DNA of 64,000 bases from Rhodanobacter humi (GTDB lineage Bacteria; Pseudomonadota; Gammaproteobacteria; Xanthomonadales; Rhodanobacteraceae): NCBI RefSeq assembly GCF_041107455.1, contig NZ_JBGBPY010000001.1:2604001-2668000 (forward strand), in the 5' to 3' direction. The translations under genes and the position numbers were made by a program. The number at the start of each line of letters is the position of its first letter. Positions within the stretch are counted from its first letter, which is position 1. Under the pieces are notes generated by a model, which had not been told where the DNA came from, searched no databases, and worked only from the letters and a program-made list of their open reading frames with translations. Positions 17,572 to 28,991 of the stretch are shown piece after piece.

Positions 17572-18984
17572 CTACAGCGGCGCGTCGAAACACGGCGGCC
17601 GACGCAGATACTCGCGCCGCGCCGAGCTCCACACGCCCAGCCCGAAGCCCAGCGTGACCAGCAGCAGGACACCGCCGCCAAGAGCGTGGCCCAACGCACC
17701 GAGCAGCCAGTAGCCGCCCCAGTACGTCGCCATCGCGTCCAGCGTCACGACCATGTCCACCAGACCGCGCCCGAGGCTGCTCTCCGGGCCGATCAGGTGC
17801 ACCGCCAGCGCGGTGAGGCTGGCGCCCACGCTCACGATGGCGGCGTCGATCAGCATGCGCACCGGCTCCGCGGCATGGGTGAGCACGATGCCCAGCCCGG
17901 TGTAGGCCACGGTACTGAGCACGGTGATCGGCACCAGCACCGTGAGCGCGTCGAGCAGGGTCTGCTGGTAATCGGCGCGCGTGCGCGGCGCCAGTGTGAG
18001 GTAGAGGTCGGCGAGGTTCGGCCGCATCTGCCGCATGCCGCGGCCGAGCTGCGGGAAGCGCGAGAGGCCCAGCAGGATCGCGTAGGCGCCCACCATCACC
18101 GCGTTGAAGCGTTGACGATGCATCACCGCGACGACGTAGAACGTGACCAGCGCCGCCACCAGCAGCAGGCGCAACGCGAGCGCCTGCGGGTTGTCGTGCG
18201 GCAGCAGCAGCCGGCGTACCAGCACCATGCGCAGATGCCACGAGGGCTTGCGGCGATAGCGCGCCAGCGCCTGTTCCATGGCGCGCTGCGAGGTGCCATC
18301 GAAGATCGTGCTGATGCGTCGCCCCAGCTTGCCGCGCCGCGCCGGCGTGCCATCGAGGCTGCGTGCACGCGAGCGGCCGAGTTGGGCGTTTTCCAGCGGT
18401 GATGCATCCGCTTCACGGTCGTCGATGCGCAGCATCGCGCGCAGGCTGAGGCTGGCGATCAGTACCGCCAGCAACAGCGCCAGCGGCACCGCCCACGGCG
18501 AGGCGACCAGCGCGCGGGCGATCTGGCTGGCCAGCCCCGGCTGCCAGCCGGCCAGGATGAACACACCCCAGACCAGCAGGTTGATGTAGCGCGCGGAACT
18601 GGCCGCCAGCCCGAGCGCGGCCAGCAGCAGGATCGCCGCGCCGCCCAGCAACGCGTGCGGCACGCCCAGCCACAGCGCGGCCAGCATGGGCAGCAGCGCC
18701 CACTGCGCGACCTGCAGCGTGCCCACCGTGGCGAGCCGCCTGCGAAAGCCGGGCAGCAGGAAGCTCTCCGGGCGGCACAGACCGCGCAGGCAGAGGCCGA
18801 GCATCGTGAACCAGAACCAGGCGCCGAAGCCGAACAGCATTGCCGTCGCGCCAGCCGCGTTCACGCCGAACGCGGGCACGCAACCCAGCGCCAACGCGCC
18901 GCCCAGCCATGCCAGCTGCATCAGCACCGCGATCACGGTGGTCTGCCGGCACGGCAGCAGCCACAGCTGCCACGCCGCTCTCAT
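17572..18984 (-). CDS. ABC-2 type membrane permease
   Basis: 470 residues with roughly ten hydrophobic segments in two groups (about 15-220 and 300-460), separated by a charged cytoplasmic stretch (ISTIFDGTSQ region). It is the membrane partner of the ATPase encoded directly upstream: its ATG overlaps that gene's stop by four bases (ATGA), so translation is coupled. The pair looks like an exporter. The substrate is not evident. No close named family was recognised for the permease. Confidence 0.8.
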   Translation of the reverse strand: MRAAWQLWLLPCRQTTVIAVLMQLAWLGGALALGCVPAFGVNAAGATAMLFGFGAWFWFTMLGLCLRGLCRPESFLLPGFRRRLATVGTLQVAQWALLPMLAALWLGVPHALLGGAAILLLAALGLAASSARYINLLVWGVFILAGWQPGLASQIARALVASPWAVPLALLLAVLIASLSLRAMLRIDDREADASPLENAQLGRSRARSLDGTPARRGKLGRRISTIFDGTSQRAMEQALARYRRKPSWHLRMVLVRRLLLPHDNPQALALRLLLVAALVTFYVVAVMHRQRFNAVMVGAYAILLGLSRFPQLGRGMRQMRPNLADLYLTLAPRTRADYQQTLLDALTVLVPITVLSTVAYTGLGIVLTHAAEPVRMLIDAAIVSVGASLTALAVHLIGPESSLGRGLVDMVVTLDAMATYWGGYWLLGALGHALGGGVLLLVTLGFGLGVWSSARREYLRRPPCFDAPL

Positions 18985-19901
18985 GCCAGCTCCACGAACA
19001 GGTCTTCCAGCGTGGGCGTCTCGATGCGCAGCGTGGCGCCTTCGCGCGTGGCCAGCGCGTGCAGGCTGTCGAGGTTCATGTCCTCCACCAGCAGTTGCGC
19101 CTCGTCGCCCTTCAGCGTGGCCTTGAGCAGACCCGCCGTCACCGGTGCCTGCGGCCAGCCGCCGGCGCGCACGAGTACCGCGCGATGCATGCGCTCGCGC
19201 AGCTCGGCCAGCGGGCGGGTGAACCGGATCGCGCCGTCGCGCAGCAAGCTGATGTCGGCGTCGGCGCGCTCGAGGTCGGCGGTGATGTGGGTGGAGAAGA
19301 TCACCGTCTTGCCCGGCGCCTTCATCAGTTCCAGCAGCTCGGCCATGAAGGCGCGGCGTGCCTGCGGGTCGAGACTGGCCACCGGTTCGTCCAGCACCAG
19401 CAGGTCCGGCTCGGGCGCGATCGCGCGCACGATCGCCAGCTTCTGCCGCTGGCCCTGCGACAGCTCGCCGATCTTCTGCTTCGGGTCGAGATCCCAGTCG
19501 CCGAGCAGGCGCGCGGCCAGCGCGTGGTTCCAGCGCGCGTAGAACGCCGCGGTGAAGTCGAGGTAGGCACGCACCTTCATCCACGGGAACAGGTCGAAGG
19601 TCTGCGGCACGAAGCCGATGCGGTGCATGCGCTCGCCGCCGGGCTCGGTCATCGGTTCGCCGAACAGTTCCACCGTGCCGGCGTCGATCGGCGAGAGGCC
19701 CAGCAGGCAGCGCAGCAAGGTGGTCTTGCCGGCGCCGTTGCGGCCAAGCAGGCCGATTACCCGGCCGGGCGGCACGTCCCAGGCTACGCCGCGCAGCACT
19801 TCGCGCTGCTTGAAGGATTTGCGCAGGCCGCGCACGCGCAGCACGGATTCGGTCCGCGTCTCGGCGACGGATGCTGCCGGTACGGTGGCGATGGTCGACA
19901 T
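18981..19901 (-). CDS. ABC transporter ATP-binding protein (ABC-2 exporter)
   Basis: 306 residues. The first about 220 form an ABC ATPase with Walker A GRNGAGKTT, Q-loop FVPQTF, signature LSQGQRQ, Walker B LLVLDEP and H-loop FSTHIT. A C-terminal extension (about 225-306) is typical of CcmA/drug-type exporters. It pairs with the overlapping permease gene downstream. The start MSTIATV at 19901 is chosen, with GGGGAG about 11 nt upstream. A TTG-initiated longer form is possible. Confidence 0.87.
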   Translation of the reverse strand: MSTIATVPAASVAETRTESVLRVRGLRKSFKQREVLRGVAWDVPPGRVIGLLGRNGAGKTTLLRCLLGLSPIDAGTVELFGEPMTEPGGERMHRIGFVPQTFDLFPWMKVRAYLDFTAAFYARWNHALAARLLGDWDLDPKQKIGELSQGQRQKLAIVRAIAPEPDLLVLDEPVASLDPQARRAFMAELLELMKAPGKTVIFSTHITADLERADADISLLRDGAIRFTRPLAELRERMHRAVLVRAGGWPQAPVTAGLLKATLKGDEAQLLVEDMNLDSLHALATREGATLRIETPTLEDLFVELA

Positions 19902-19948
19902 CCTTGCGCATGCTCCCCTTGATGAGGCGGCCAATGTGCCACGCAGGT

Positions 19949-20013
19949 GGGGTCAGAGTCAGTTTTCCTGACGTTTCGGCTTGACCGGGCGCTGCGGAAA
20001 TCTGACTCTGCCC
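19949..20013. repeat. Inverted repeat of the GGGTCAGAGTCAG type
   Basis: GGGGTCAGAGTCAG (19949-19962) faces CTGACTCTGCCC (20002-20013) across about 40 nt. This sequence type occurs as REP/RAYT-associated palindromes in many proteobacteria. No transposase is nearby, so it is a lone element between divergent genes. Confidence 0.6.
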
Positions 20014-20040
20014 ACTCACCGCCTCGCCTGACACCAGCCC

Positions 20041-20859
20041 ATGACCACCCTCAGCGGCAAGACCCTGTTCATCACCGGCGCCTCGCGCGGCATCGGCCTC
20101 GCCATCGCGCTGCGCGCCGCACGCGACGGCGCCAACGTCGCGATCGTCGCCAAGAGCGGCGTGCCGAATCCGAAGCTGCCCGGCACCATCCACACCGCTG
20201 CCGCCGAGATCGAGGCCGCCGGCGGCAAGGCGCTGGCGCTGCAGTGCGACATCCGCGACGAGGAGCAGGTGCGCGCTGCCGCAGCGCAGGCGGCCGAACA
20301 TTTCGGCGGCATCGACATCGTGGTCAACAACGCCAGCGCGATCTGGCTGGCCGGGGTGGAAGGCACGCCGATGAAGCGCTACGACCTGATGCACCAGGTC
20401 AACACGCGCGGCACCTTCCTCGTCACCCAGAGCTGCCTGCCGTACCTGAAGCAAGCGGCGAACCCGCACGTGCTGATGCTGGCGCCGCCGCCCAGCCTCG
20501 ATCCGAAATGGTTCGCGCCGCACACCGCCTACACGATCGCGAAGATGGGCATGAGCCTGTGCGTGCTGGGCATGAGCGCGGAGTTCGCGCCGCTGGGCAT
20601 CGCGGTGAACGCGCTGTGGCCGCGCACGGTGATCGCCACCGCGGCGATCGGCATGATCGCCGGCGTGCGCGCCGAGCAGTGCCGCCGGCCGGAGATCGTG
20701 GCCGATGCGGCGCACGCCATGCTGCTGCGCCCCGCGCGGGAATGCAGCGGCCGCTTCGCGATCGACGAGGACGTACTGCGCGAGGCCGGTGTGCACGATT
20801 TCGACCGCTACGCGGTGCGGCCGGGTTCGCCGCTGCTGCCCGACCTGTTCCTGGACTGA
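20041..20859 (+). CDS. SDR family oxidoreductase (HSDL2-like)
   Basis: 272 residues with TGASRGIG near the N-terminus, the HSDL2-specific insert KSGVPNPKLPGTIHT, VNNAS, and the active-site Tyr-x3-Lys in TAYTIAK. The C-terminal RYAVRPGSPLLPDLFLD is also family-typical. HSDL2-type enzymes are linked to fatty-acid or lipid metabolism, but the bacterial substrates are not settled. Soluble NAD(P)-dependent dehydrogenase. Monocistronic. A convergent oxidoreductase remnant follows immediately. Confidence 0.88.
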   Translation: MTTLSGKTLFITGASRGIGLAIALRAARDGANVAIVAKSGVPNPKLPGTIHTAAAEIEAAGGKALALQCDIRDEEQVRAAAAQAAEHFGGIDIVVNNASAIWLAGVEGTPMKRYDLMHQVNTRGTFLVTQSCLPYLKQAANPHVLMLAPPPSLDPKWFAPHTAYTIAKMGMSLCVLGMSAEFAPLGIAVNALWPRTVIATAAIGMIAGVRAEQCRRPEIVADAAHAMLLRPARECSGRFAIDEDVLREAGVHDFDRYAVRPGSPLLPDLFLD

Positions 20860-20866
20860 TCCGGCG

Positions 20867-21034
20867 TCAGAGTGCGCAGAGCGCCTGCAGCCGGTCGGCC
20901 AGGCGCAGGCTCAGCGCCACGATGGTGAAGGTGGGAAAGGTCCAGCCGCCGGTGGGAAACACCGAGCCGTCGGCGACGTGCAGGTTGGCCATGCCGTGCA
21001 TGCGACAGTCGTCGAGATGGAGCGCAGCAACTGC
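20867..21034 (-). pseudogene. C-terminal remnant of a GMC oxidoreductase
   Basis: Reading the minus strand from about 21034 to the TGA at 20867-20869 gives about 55 codons ending HVADGSVFPTGG...FTIVALSLRLADRL. This is the conserved C-terminal FAD/active-site end of glucose-methanol-choline oxidoreductases. The remaining about 450 residues are absent, replaced by the promoter region of the LON-domain gene. A dead fragment left after a deletion. Confidence 0.75.
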
Positions 21035-21050
21035 CCATTACACTGCCCGC

Positions 21051-21653
21051 ATGGCTGGACGTTCCTCCCGCGCCGAGCTGCCGTTGTTCCCGCTGTCCAC
21101 CGTGCTGTACCCGGGCGGGCGGCTGGAGCTGCGCATCTTCGAGCCGCGCTACCTGGACCTGGTGCGCGAGTGCACGCGCGACGAGCGCGGCTTCGGCGTC
21201 TGCCTGATCCTGCAAGGGCGCGAGACCGGCGAGCCGGCCTTGCCGGCCGCGGTGGGCACGCTGGCGCGCATCGTGGATTTCCACTACGACGCCGACGGCC
21301 TGCTCGGCATCGTGGCCGAAGGCGGCCAGCGCTTCCGGGTGCGACGCACGCGGGTACGTGCGGACGGCCAATTGCGCGGCGAGGTGGAGTGGTGGCCGGA
21401 GGAGGCGCCCGCGCCGGTGCCGGTCGAGCTCGCCCTGCTGCAGACGATCACCGAACGCCTGGTCGAGGTGATGGCGCCGCAGCGGAGGCAGGTGCCGCGC
21501 GAGTGCTACGACGACGCCCGCTGGCTGGGCTTCCGGCTGGCCGAGCTGCTGCCGCTGGGCGGCGACGAACGCCAGCGCCTGCTGGAACTGACCGATCCGC
21601 TGCAGCGCCTGGCCGAGCTGCGCGACATCCTGCCGCGTTTCCAGAAGGCCTGA
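21051..21653 (+). CDS. LON N-terminal (substrate-binding) domain protein
   Basis: 200 residues matching the stand-alone LON substrate-binding domain: ELPLFPLSTVLYPGGRLELRIFEPRY at the start (residues about 8-34), then GFGVCLI, and a C-terminal helical part with RLAELLPL and LLELTDPLQRL. It has no ATPase or protease domain. Such proteins are common, with unproven functions. Cytoplasmic. The ATG at 21051 begins just after the GMC remnant, with no obvious Shine-Dalgarno sequence. Confidence 0.87.
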   Translation: MAGRSSRAELPLFPLSTVLYPGGRLELRIFEPRYLDLVRECTRDERGFGVCLILQGRETGEPALPAAVGTLARIVDFHYDADGLLGIVAEGGQRFRVRRTRVRADGQLRGEVEWWPEEAPAPVPVELALLQTITERLVEVMAPQRRQVPRECYDDARWLGFRLAELLPLGGDERQRLLELTDPLQRLAELRDILPRFQKA

Positions 21654-21898
21654 CGCCATCCGCGCGTGCCGGTGGGCGGGGCAGGCGCATGTCGATCCGC
21701 ATCGGCGAAAGATCTTTCGAAGCGCCGCGTGCGCAAGGCCCATGTCGTCACCGACGCGGATGCATCCGCGTGCTGCTGTCATATCCGCGCCGTCCGGGCA
21801 GGATTACAATTCGCGCCGAATCACTTGCCTGATGGATCCGCCACACGGGTGTCGCGAAGGGGGGCGACACGTGGCGATCGAATCCGGGGGAGGGGAGT

Positions 21899-23242
<1,344 letters not shown>

Positions 23243-23282
23243 GCTGGTGTGACGGGCGGTGGGTGCCTTCGCCGATCCTTGT

Positions 23283-23305
23283 GCCGGATCGACCGCGGAT
23301 CCGGC
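23283..23305. terminator. Possible terminator hairpin
   Basis: GCCGGATC (23283-23290) and GATCCGGC (23298-23305) form an 8-bp stem with a 7-nt loop about 40 nt after the VpsR-like gene. There is no T-run. The rest of the 185-nt gap before argD holds nothing else clear. Confidence 0.3.
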
Positions 23306-23427
23306 GGTTGCCCGTGGGATAATGCCGGCCTCACGCGCATCACCGGGCCGGATCCTGCGATCGCGGACGTTTCGCGACGCTCCGGGCGAACACGGGAACC
23401 AGGTCGGGGCGCAACCTGGAGTGCCCC

Positions 23428-24666
23428 ATGCCGCAACACGATTCGACCCCGTCTTCCTCCCTGATCGATCTCGGCCAGCGCTACTGGCTGCCGGTGTACA
23501 AGCCGCGCGAGCTGGTGCTCGACCACGGCAAGGGCGCCCGGGTGTGGGACACGGAAGGGCGCGACTACGTCGACTTCGGCGCCGGCATCGCGGTGAACGC
23601 GCTGGGCCACCAGGATCCCGACCTGCTCGCCGCGCTCACCGTGCAGGCGCACAAGCTGTGGCACGCCAGCAACGTGTTCTACACCGAGCCGCCGCTGCGG
23701 CTGGCCGAGGAACTGGTGGGCGCGAGCGGCTTCGCCGAGCGCGTGTTCCTGTGCAATTCCGGCGCCGAGGCGAACGAGGCGGCGATCAAGCTGGTGCGCA
23801 AGTGGGCTGCCGCGCAGGGGCGCGCGCCGGAGAAGCGCGTCATCGTCACCTTCAAGGGCTCGTTCCACGGCCGCACCCTGGCCACCGTCACCGCCACCGC
23901 GCAGCCGAAGTACCAGGCCGGCTACGAGCCGCTGCCGCAGGGTTTCCGCTATCTCGACTTCAACGATGCCGCGGCGCTGGAAGCCGCGTTCGGCGCCGGC
24001 GACATCGCCGCGGTGATGCTGGAGCCAGTGCAGGGCGAAGGCGGCGTGCTGCCCGCCGCGCCGGGGTTCCTTAAACGCGTGCGCGAGCTGTGCGATGCGC
24101 ATGGCGCGTTGCTGGTGCTGGACGAGATCCAGTGCGGCATGGGCCGCACCGGCACGCTGTTCGCCCACGTGCAGGATGGCGTGCGGCCCGACATCGTGAC
24201 GCTCGCCAAGGCGCTGGGCTGCGGCTTCCCGATCGGCGCGATGCTGGCCGGACCGCAGGTGGCCGAGGTGATGCAGTACGGTGCCCACGGCACCACCTTC
24301 GGCGGCAATCCGATGGCCGCCGCGGTGGCGCGTACGGCATTGCGCAAGCTGGGCTCGCCCGAACTGCTGGCGAACGTGGTGGCGCAGGCGCAGGCGTTGC
24401 GCGACGGGCTGGCGGCGATCGATGCGGAACTGCGGCTGTTCGACGAGGTGCGCGGCCGCGGCCTGATGATCGGCGCGGCGCTCACCGCGGCGCATCGGGG
24501 CAAGGCCGGCGCGATCCTCGACCACGCCGCCGCGCACGGCCTGCTGCTGTTGCAGGCCGGCCCGGACGTGCTGCGTTTCGTGCCGCCGCTGACGATCGAC
24601 GGCGAGGAATTGGCGGAAGGCCTCAAGCGCCTGCATGCAGCCCTGCGCGCCTTCGCGCAAGCCTGA
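23428..24666 (+). CDS. argD: Acetylornithine / succinylornithine aminotransferase
   Basis: 412 residues of a class III PLP aminotransferase. Seen are the substrate region FGAGIAVNALGH, PLP-phosphate binding NSGAEANEAAIK, FHGRT, LDEIQCGMGRTG and the Schiff-base Lys in LAKALGCGFPIGAML, then TTFGGNPMA. These place it in the ArgD/AstC group, converting N-acetylornithine (or succinylornithine) and 2-oxoglutarate to the semialdehyde and glutamate. Without other arg or ast genes nearby, the two roles cannot be separated. GGAG sits 6 nt before the ATG. gloA follows at 18 nt and is likely co-transcribed. Confidence 0.88.
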   Translation: MPQHDSTPSSSLIDLGQRYWLPVYKPRELVLDHGKGARVWDTEGRDYVDFGAGIAVNALGHQDPDLLAALTVQAHKLWHASNVFYTEPPLRLAEELVGASGFAERVFLCNSGAEANEAAIKLVRKWAAAQGRAPEKRVIVTFKGSFHGRTLATVTATAQPKYQAGYEPLPQGFRYLDFNDAAALEAAFGAGDIAAVMLEPVQGEGGVLPAAPGFLKRVRELCDAHGALLVLDEIQCGMGRTGTLFAHVQDGVRPDIVTLAKALGCGFPIGAMLAGPQVAEVMQYGAHGTTFGGNPMAAAVARTALRKLGSPELLANVVAQAQALRDGLAAIDAELRLFDEVRGRGLMIGAALTAAHRGKAGAILDHAAAHGLLLLQAGPDVLRFVPPLTIDGEELAEGLKRLHAALRAFAQA

Positions 24667-24684
24667 GTACCGACGGAGAAAACG

Positions 24685-25104
24685 ATGAAATACCTGCACA
24701 CCATGGTGCGCGTGCGCGACATCGACGCCTCGCTGCGTTTCTATTGCGAAGGCCTGGGCCTGAAGGAAATGCGCCGCATGGAGAACGAACAGGGCAAGTT
24801 CACCCTGGTCTTCCTTGCCGCGCCGGACAGCCCCGAGGCCGAGGTCGAGCTGACGTACAACTGGGGTTCGACCGAGGATTACGGCAGCGCGCGCAACTTC
24901 GGCCACCTCGCGTTCCGCGTGGAGAACATCTACGCCACCTGCCAGCGCCTGCTGGACATGGGCTACACCATCAACCGCCCGCCGCGCGACGGCCACATGG
25001 CCTTCGTGCGTTCGCCCGACCTGGTCTCGGTGGAAATCCTGCAGGACGGCCATCTGCCGCCGGCCGAACCGTGGGTCTCGATGCCGAACACCGGGCAGTG
25101 GTAG
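24685..25104 (+). CDS. gloA: Lactoylglutathione lyase (glyoxalase I)
   Basis: 139 residues. The order of metal ligands fits glyoxalase I: His5 (MKYLH), Glu in VELTYNWG, His in NFGHLAF and Glu in VSVEILQDG. It isomerises the hemithioacetal of methylglyoxal and glutathione to S-lactoylglutathione in the cytoplasm. The length is normal for the Ni-type bacterial enzyme. GGAGAAAACG before the ATG gives a clear ribosome site. It converges with the regulator gene, whose stop begins at the very next base (25105). Confidence 0.92.
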   Translation: MKYLHTMVRVRDIDASLRFYCEGLGLKEMRRMENEQGKFTLVFLAAPDSPEAEVELTYNWGSTEDYGSARNFGHLAFRVENIYATCQRLLDMGYTINRPPRDGHMAFVRSPDLVSVEILQDGHLPPAEPWVSMPNTGQW

Positions 25105-25758
25105 TCAGCTTTCGCCGCGTGGCTTGCCGATGCGGAAGCGGCAGGCCTGGCCGCCGCGCAGCAGGCATTCCATGTGCTGGATCGGTCGCCCGGTAGCCGC
25201 TTCCATGAAGGCGAGGTCGAAGCGGCATACGTCCGGGTGCGCCTTGGCGAGCGCGTGGAACACGCAGTTGTACGCCTCGACCTGGGTTTCGCCGTCGCGC
25301 TGCACCGTGGTCGCCTCGTAGCCCAGTGCATCGAGCTGCTCGGCGAGCCGCGCGGCGATGGCGGCTTCGTCCGCGCCGTCGATGCGGCTGGCCGCGGAGT
25401 TGCCCAGCTCCTGCCCGATCGACGCCAGCAGTGCCTGCACGCCGGCCTTGCCGGCGCTGGCGTACAGGTGTTCGAGGATGCCGGTGGCGATCAATCCGTA
25501 GTTGCGCGGAAACAGTTCGCGGCCCGCCGGCAGCAGCAGGTAGCGCGCTTGCGGCCGTCCACCGGTGGGCTGCGCCGTGCCGCGCTCGACGTAGCCCGTG
25601 GCGATCAGCGCGGCAAGGTGTTGCCGCACCGCGTTGTGGGTCACGCCCAGCGCCTGGCACAGCGCTTCCACGCTGGCGCCCTGCGGCGCGGCCAGCAACG
25701 CCCGCAGCAGTTTCTGCTGGGTCTGGCCGAGCTGGCGCAGGGCGCTCACGGTTTTCAT
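25105..25758 (-). CDS. HTH regulator with Cys-rich C-terminus (SufR-like, COG2345 type)
   Basis: 217 residues. An N-terminal winged helix (about 8-75; VTHNAVRQHLAALIATGYVERG) is followed by a linker and a C-terminal domain with four Cys: C165-x12-C178-x19-C198-x7-C206. The C-x12-C start is the pattern of SufR-type regulators that hold an iron-sulfur cluster, so a cluster-sensing repressor is the leading guess. Its ATG overlaps the stop of the upstream exported-protein gene (ATGA), making a two-gene operon behind the dyad at 26470-26502. Target genes other than its own operon are not evident. Confidence 0.8.
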   Translation of the reverse strand: MKTVSALRQLGQTQQKLLRALLAAPQGASVEALCQALGVTHNAVRQHLAALIATGYVERGTAQPTGGRPQARYLLLPAGRELFPRNYGLIATGILEHLYASAGKAGVQALLASIGQELGNSAASRIDGADEAAIAARLAEQLDALGYEATTVQRDGETQVEAYNCVFHALAKAHPDVCRFDLAFMEAATGRPIQHMECLLRGGQACRFRIGKPRGES

Positions 25759-26411
25759 TGCACCTTGGTGGGGAACTGCGCGGCGATACCGCCGGCCAGC
25801 GCGTCGGCGATGGTGTTCATGTGTTCCTGCATCATCGCCCAGGTCTTCGCCTCGCCAGCCTTGTCGCCGCGCATGATCTCGCCGACCTGGCTCTGGTGAT
25901 CGGCCACATGCTCCAGCAGCAGGCCGTCGACGGTGGCCTCGGGCCAGTTCGCGGGATTGGCGCCATGGAGGAACTTGGCGATCTCGCCCGCGTTGGTGGC
26001 GAGTTCCTGCATGGCCTTGTCGGCAGCGGCCTTGTCGCCCGCGTGCGTGGCGTCGGTCAACGCCTTGACCCCGGCCCAGTGCCCGGCGAGCAGCTTCAGC
26101 ATGCCCGTGCCGGCGTCGGCGCCGTAGAAACCGGCCACGGCGTTGGCGATCTGCTTGGCGTTCGCGACCACGTCATCGGCGGCCTTGGTCGCCGCCGCCG
26201 CGTTGCCGGCTTCCACCGCCATCGCGTAGGCGCGGGTGTGCACGACGTGGCCGTGCCAGAGGCCGCGCAGCGCGGCGTGGAGTTTCGGCGCAGCCGGTGC
26301 CGCGGCGGCTTGCGGTGCGGCTTGCATGGCCGGCATGGCCGGCGCCGTCGTGCCGGCGAACGGCAGGCCAAGACCCAGCGCCAGGGCGCAGGCAAGGGTG
26401 AGGGATTTCAT
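25755..26411 (-). CDS. Exported four-helix His-rich protein of unknown function
   Basis: 218 residues. A signal peptide (MKSLTLACALALGLGLPFAG) and Ala/Pro linker precede two similar helical halves. The first has LRGLWHGHVVHTRAYAM, the second LLLEHVADHQSQVGEIM, and each half ends with a motif of the ANPANWPEA or IAAQFPTK type. The His positions recall metal- or haem-binding helical bundles, but no named function is known to me. It is also found as a cytoplasmic protein in other phyla. Here it is exported and translationally coupled to the SufR-like regulator, which suggests regulation by metal, redox or NO stress (inference). Confidence 0.75.
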   Translation of the reverse strand: MKSLTLACALALGLGLPFAGTTAPAMPAMQAAPQAAAAPAAPKLHAALRGLWHGHVVHTRAYAMAVEAGNAAAATKAADDVVANAKQIANAVAGFYGADAGTGMLKLLAGHWAGVKALTDATHAGDKAAADKAMQELATNAGEIAKFLHGANPANWPEATVDGLLLEHVADHQSQVGEIMRGDKAGEAKTWAMMQEHMNTIADALAGGIAAQFPTKVQ

Positions 26412-26469
26412 GAGTTGTACTCCTTATGATGGCAAGCCGACGGATGACGGCCGCACGCATTCTGTGCGC

Positions 26470-26502
26470 TTGCCACATATAGTAAAGGCGTATATGTGCA
26501 AA
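26470..26502. promoter_or_regulatory. Operator-like dyad upstream of the exported-protein/regulator operon
   Basis: TTGCCACATATA (26470-26481) and TATATGTGCAA (26491-26501) form an imperfect inverted repeat with a 9-nt centre. It lies about 60 nt upstream of the ATG at 26411, in a short AT-rich island. On the minus strand TTGCAC and TATGTG hexamers overlap it, so a bound repressor would block the promoter. It is the natural target for the operon's own winged-helix regulator. Confidence 0.6.
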
Positions 26503-26638
26503 GACTGTGTTTGCTTGGATAGACCCGAGCGCGGCACCGGGTTATGCGCGGGAAGAGGGCGGCGTGGGACTCGCCGGCGGCGCCGCGCAGACGTGCCAGC
26601 TGCAGGCATGGTGCACGCGACCGGCGCGAGCGCGCGAC

Positions 26639-27925
<1,287 letters not shown>

Positions 27926-27936
27926 CGATGCTTTAC

Positions 27937-28563
27937 TCAATCGGTGGGGTAGAGACGGGCGAAGCGCTGCGCAGCGGCGCATACGTCGGGCGCGGCGAAC
28001 ACCGCGGAGATCACGGCGAGGAAATCCGCGCCGGCTTCGACCAGGGATGGGGCATTGTCCGGCGTGATGCCGCCGATCGCCACCCGCGGCACGCCCAGCG
28101 TGGCGCTCTGCCGCAGCAGGTCCAGCGATGCGCGTACCGCCTGCGGCTTGGTGGGCGAGGGGAAGAACGCGCCGAACGCCACGTAGTCGGCGCCGGCGGC
28201 CGCGGCGGCACGGGCGCGTTCGAGCGAGTCGTAGCAGGACACGCCGATGATCGCGCCGGCACCCAGCGCCGCGCGGGCGGCGGCCACGTCGTCGTCGTCG
28301 CGGCCCAGGTGCACGCCGGCGGCGCGCACCGCGACGGCCAGCGCGACGTCGTCGTTGACGATCAACGGCACGGTGTGCGTGTCGCACAACTGCTCGAGCG
28401 CAGCGGCTTCGGCATGGCGTCGCGCGGCATCGGCGGTCTTGTCGCGGTATTGCAGCACCCGCGCGCCGCCGGCCAGCGCCTGCGCGACAGTCGCCGACAG
28501 GTCGGTGCGCGGGCCGTCGGTGATCGCGTACAGGCCGTGGCTGGGAAATAGGGAGTGGATCAT
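27937..28563 (-). CDS. thiE: Thiamine-phosphate synthase
   Basis: 208 residues of the TIM-barrel ThiE family: GLYAITDGP at the start, LQYRDKT (pyrophosphate site), [24 protein letters not shown] and a C-terminal [11 protein letters not shown] phosphate-binding loop. It joins HMP-PP and THZ-P to give thiamine phosphate. It is first in the thiE-hemL operon and divergent from rubredoxin. No TPP riboswitch features were recognised in the 112-nt gap. Confidence 0.93.
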   Translation of the reverse strand: MIHSLFPSHGLYAITDGPRTDLSATVAQALAGGARVLQYRDKTADAARRHAEAAALEQLCDTHTVPLIVNDDVALAVAVRAAGVHLGRDDDDVAAARAALGAGAIIGVSCYDSLERARAAAAAGADYVAFGAFFPSPTKPQAVRASLDLLRQSATLGVPRVAIGGITPDNAPSLVEAGADFLAVISAVFAAPDVCAAAQRFARLYPTD

Positions 28564-28675
28564 GGCGCGAAGCTTCCGTGCGCCCGCAGGGGGCGATGGT
28601 GGGCGCCGCGTGCTTTCGCAACGGCAGGCGAGTTGCGAGAATGCACTATTCACCCTCGCACGAAGAAGCCCGACG

Positions 28676-28873
28676 ATGAGCCAGAGTTCCACCGAAACCA
28701 CCGCGCTGCGCAAATGGATGTGCGTGGTCTGCGGTTACATCTACGACGAGACGCTTGGCGTGCCGGAGGAAGGCATCGAACCCGGCACGCGCTGGGAGGA
28801 CGTGCCCGAGACCTGGACCTGCCCGGATTGCGGCGCCACCAAGAGCGACTTCGAGATGATCGAGGTCGACTGA
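28676..28873 (+). CDS. Rubredoxin
   Basis: 65 residues with both Fe-binding knuckles, [10 protein letters not shown] and [11 protein letters not shown], and the usual conserved [20 protein letters not shown] between them. It is a small one-electron carrier with a single Fe(Cys)4 centre, typically serving alkane hydroxylases or oxidative-stress enzymes; no partner gene is adjacent. The ATG at 28676 gives the standard length plus a short N-terminal tail. Followed by a long hairpin. Confidence 0.95.
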   Translation: MSQSSTETTALRKWMCVVCGYIYDETLGVPEEGIEPGTRWEDVPETWTCPDCGATKSDFEMIEVD

Positions 28874-28945
28874 TCGCCGATGCCTGCCCGCGCCCGGCCC
28901 GTTTTCGCCATGTTTCCGCCTGCGAACGGGCCCGCCGATCCGCTG

Positions 28946-28989
28946 TGATGCTTCCACGCGCAAGCCATGCGCGTCATGCGGAAGCATCA
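28946..28989. terminator. Long two-part hairpin after rubredoxin
   Basis: Outer arms TGATGCTTCC (28946-28955) and GGAAGCATCA (28980-28989) enclose an inner stem ACGCGC/GCGCGT (28956-28961, 28969-28974). It could end the rubredoxin transcript, but the right arm also contains the only purine-rich sequence (GGAAG) before the small frame at 28992, so it may instead hide that frame's ribosome site. Confidence 0.55.
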
Positions 28990-28991
28990 CC

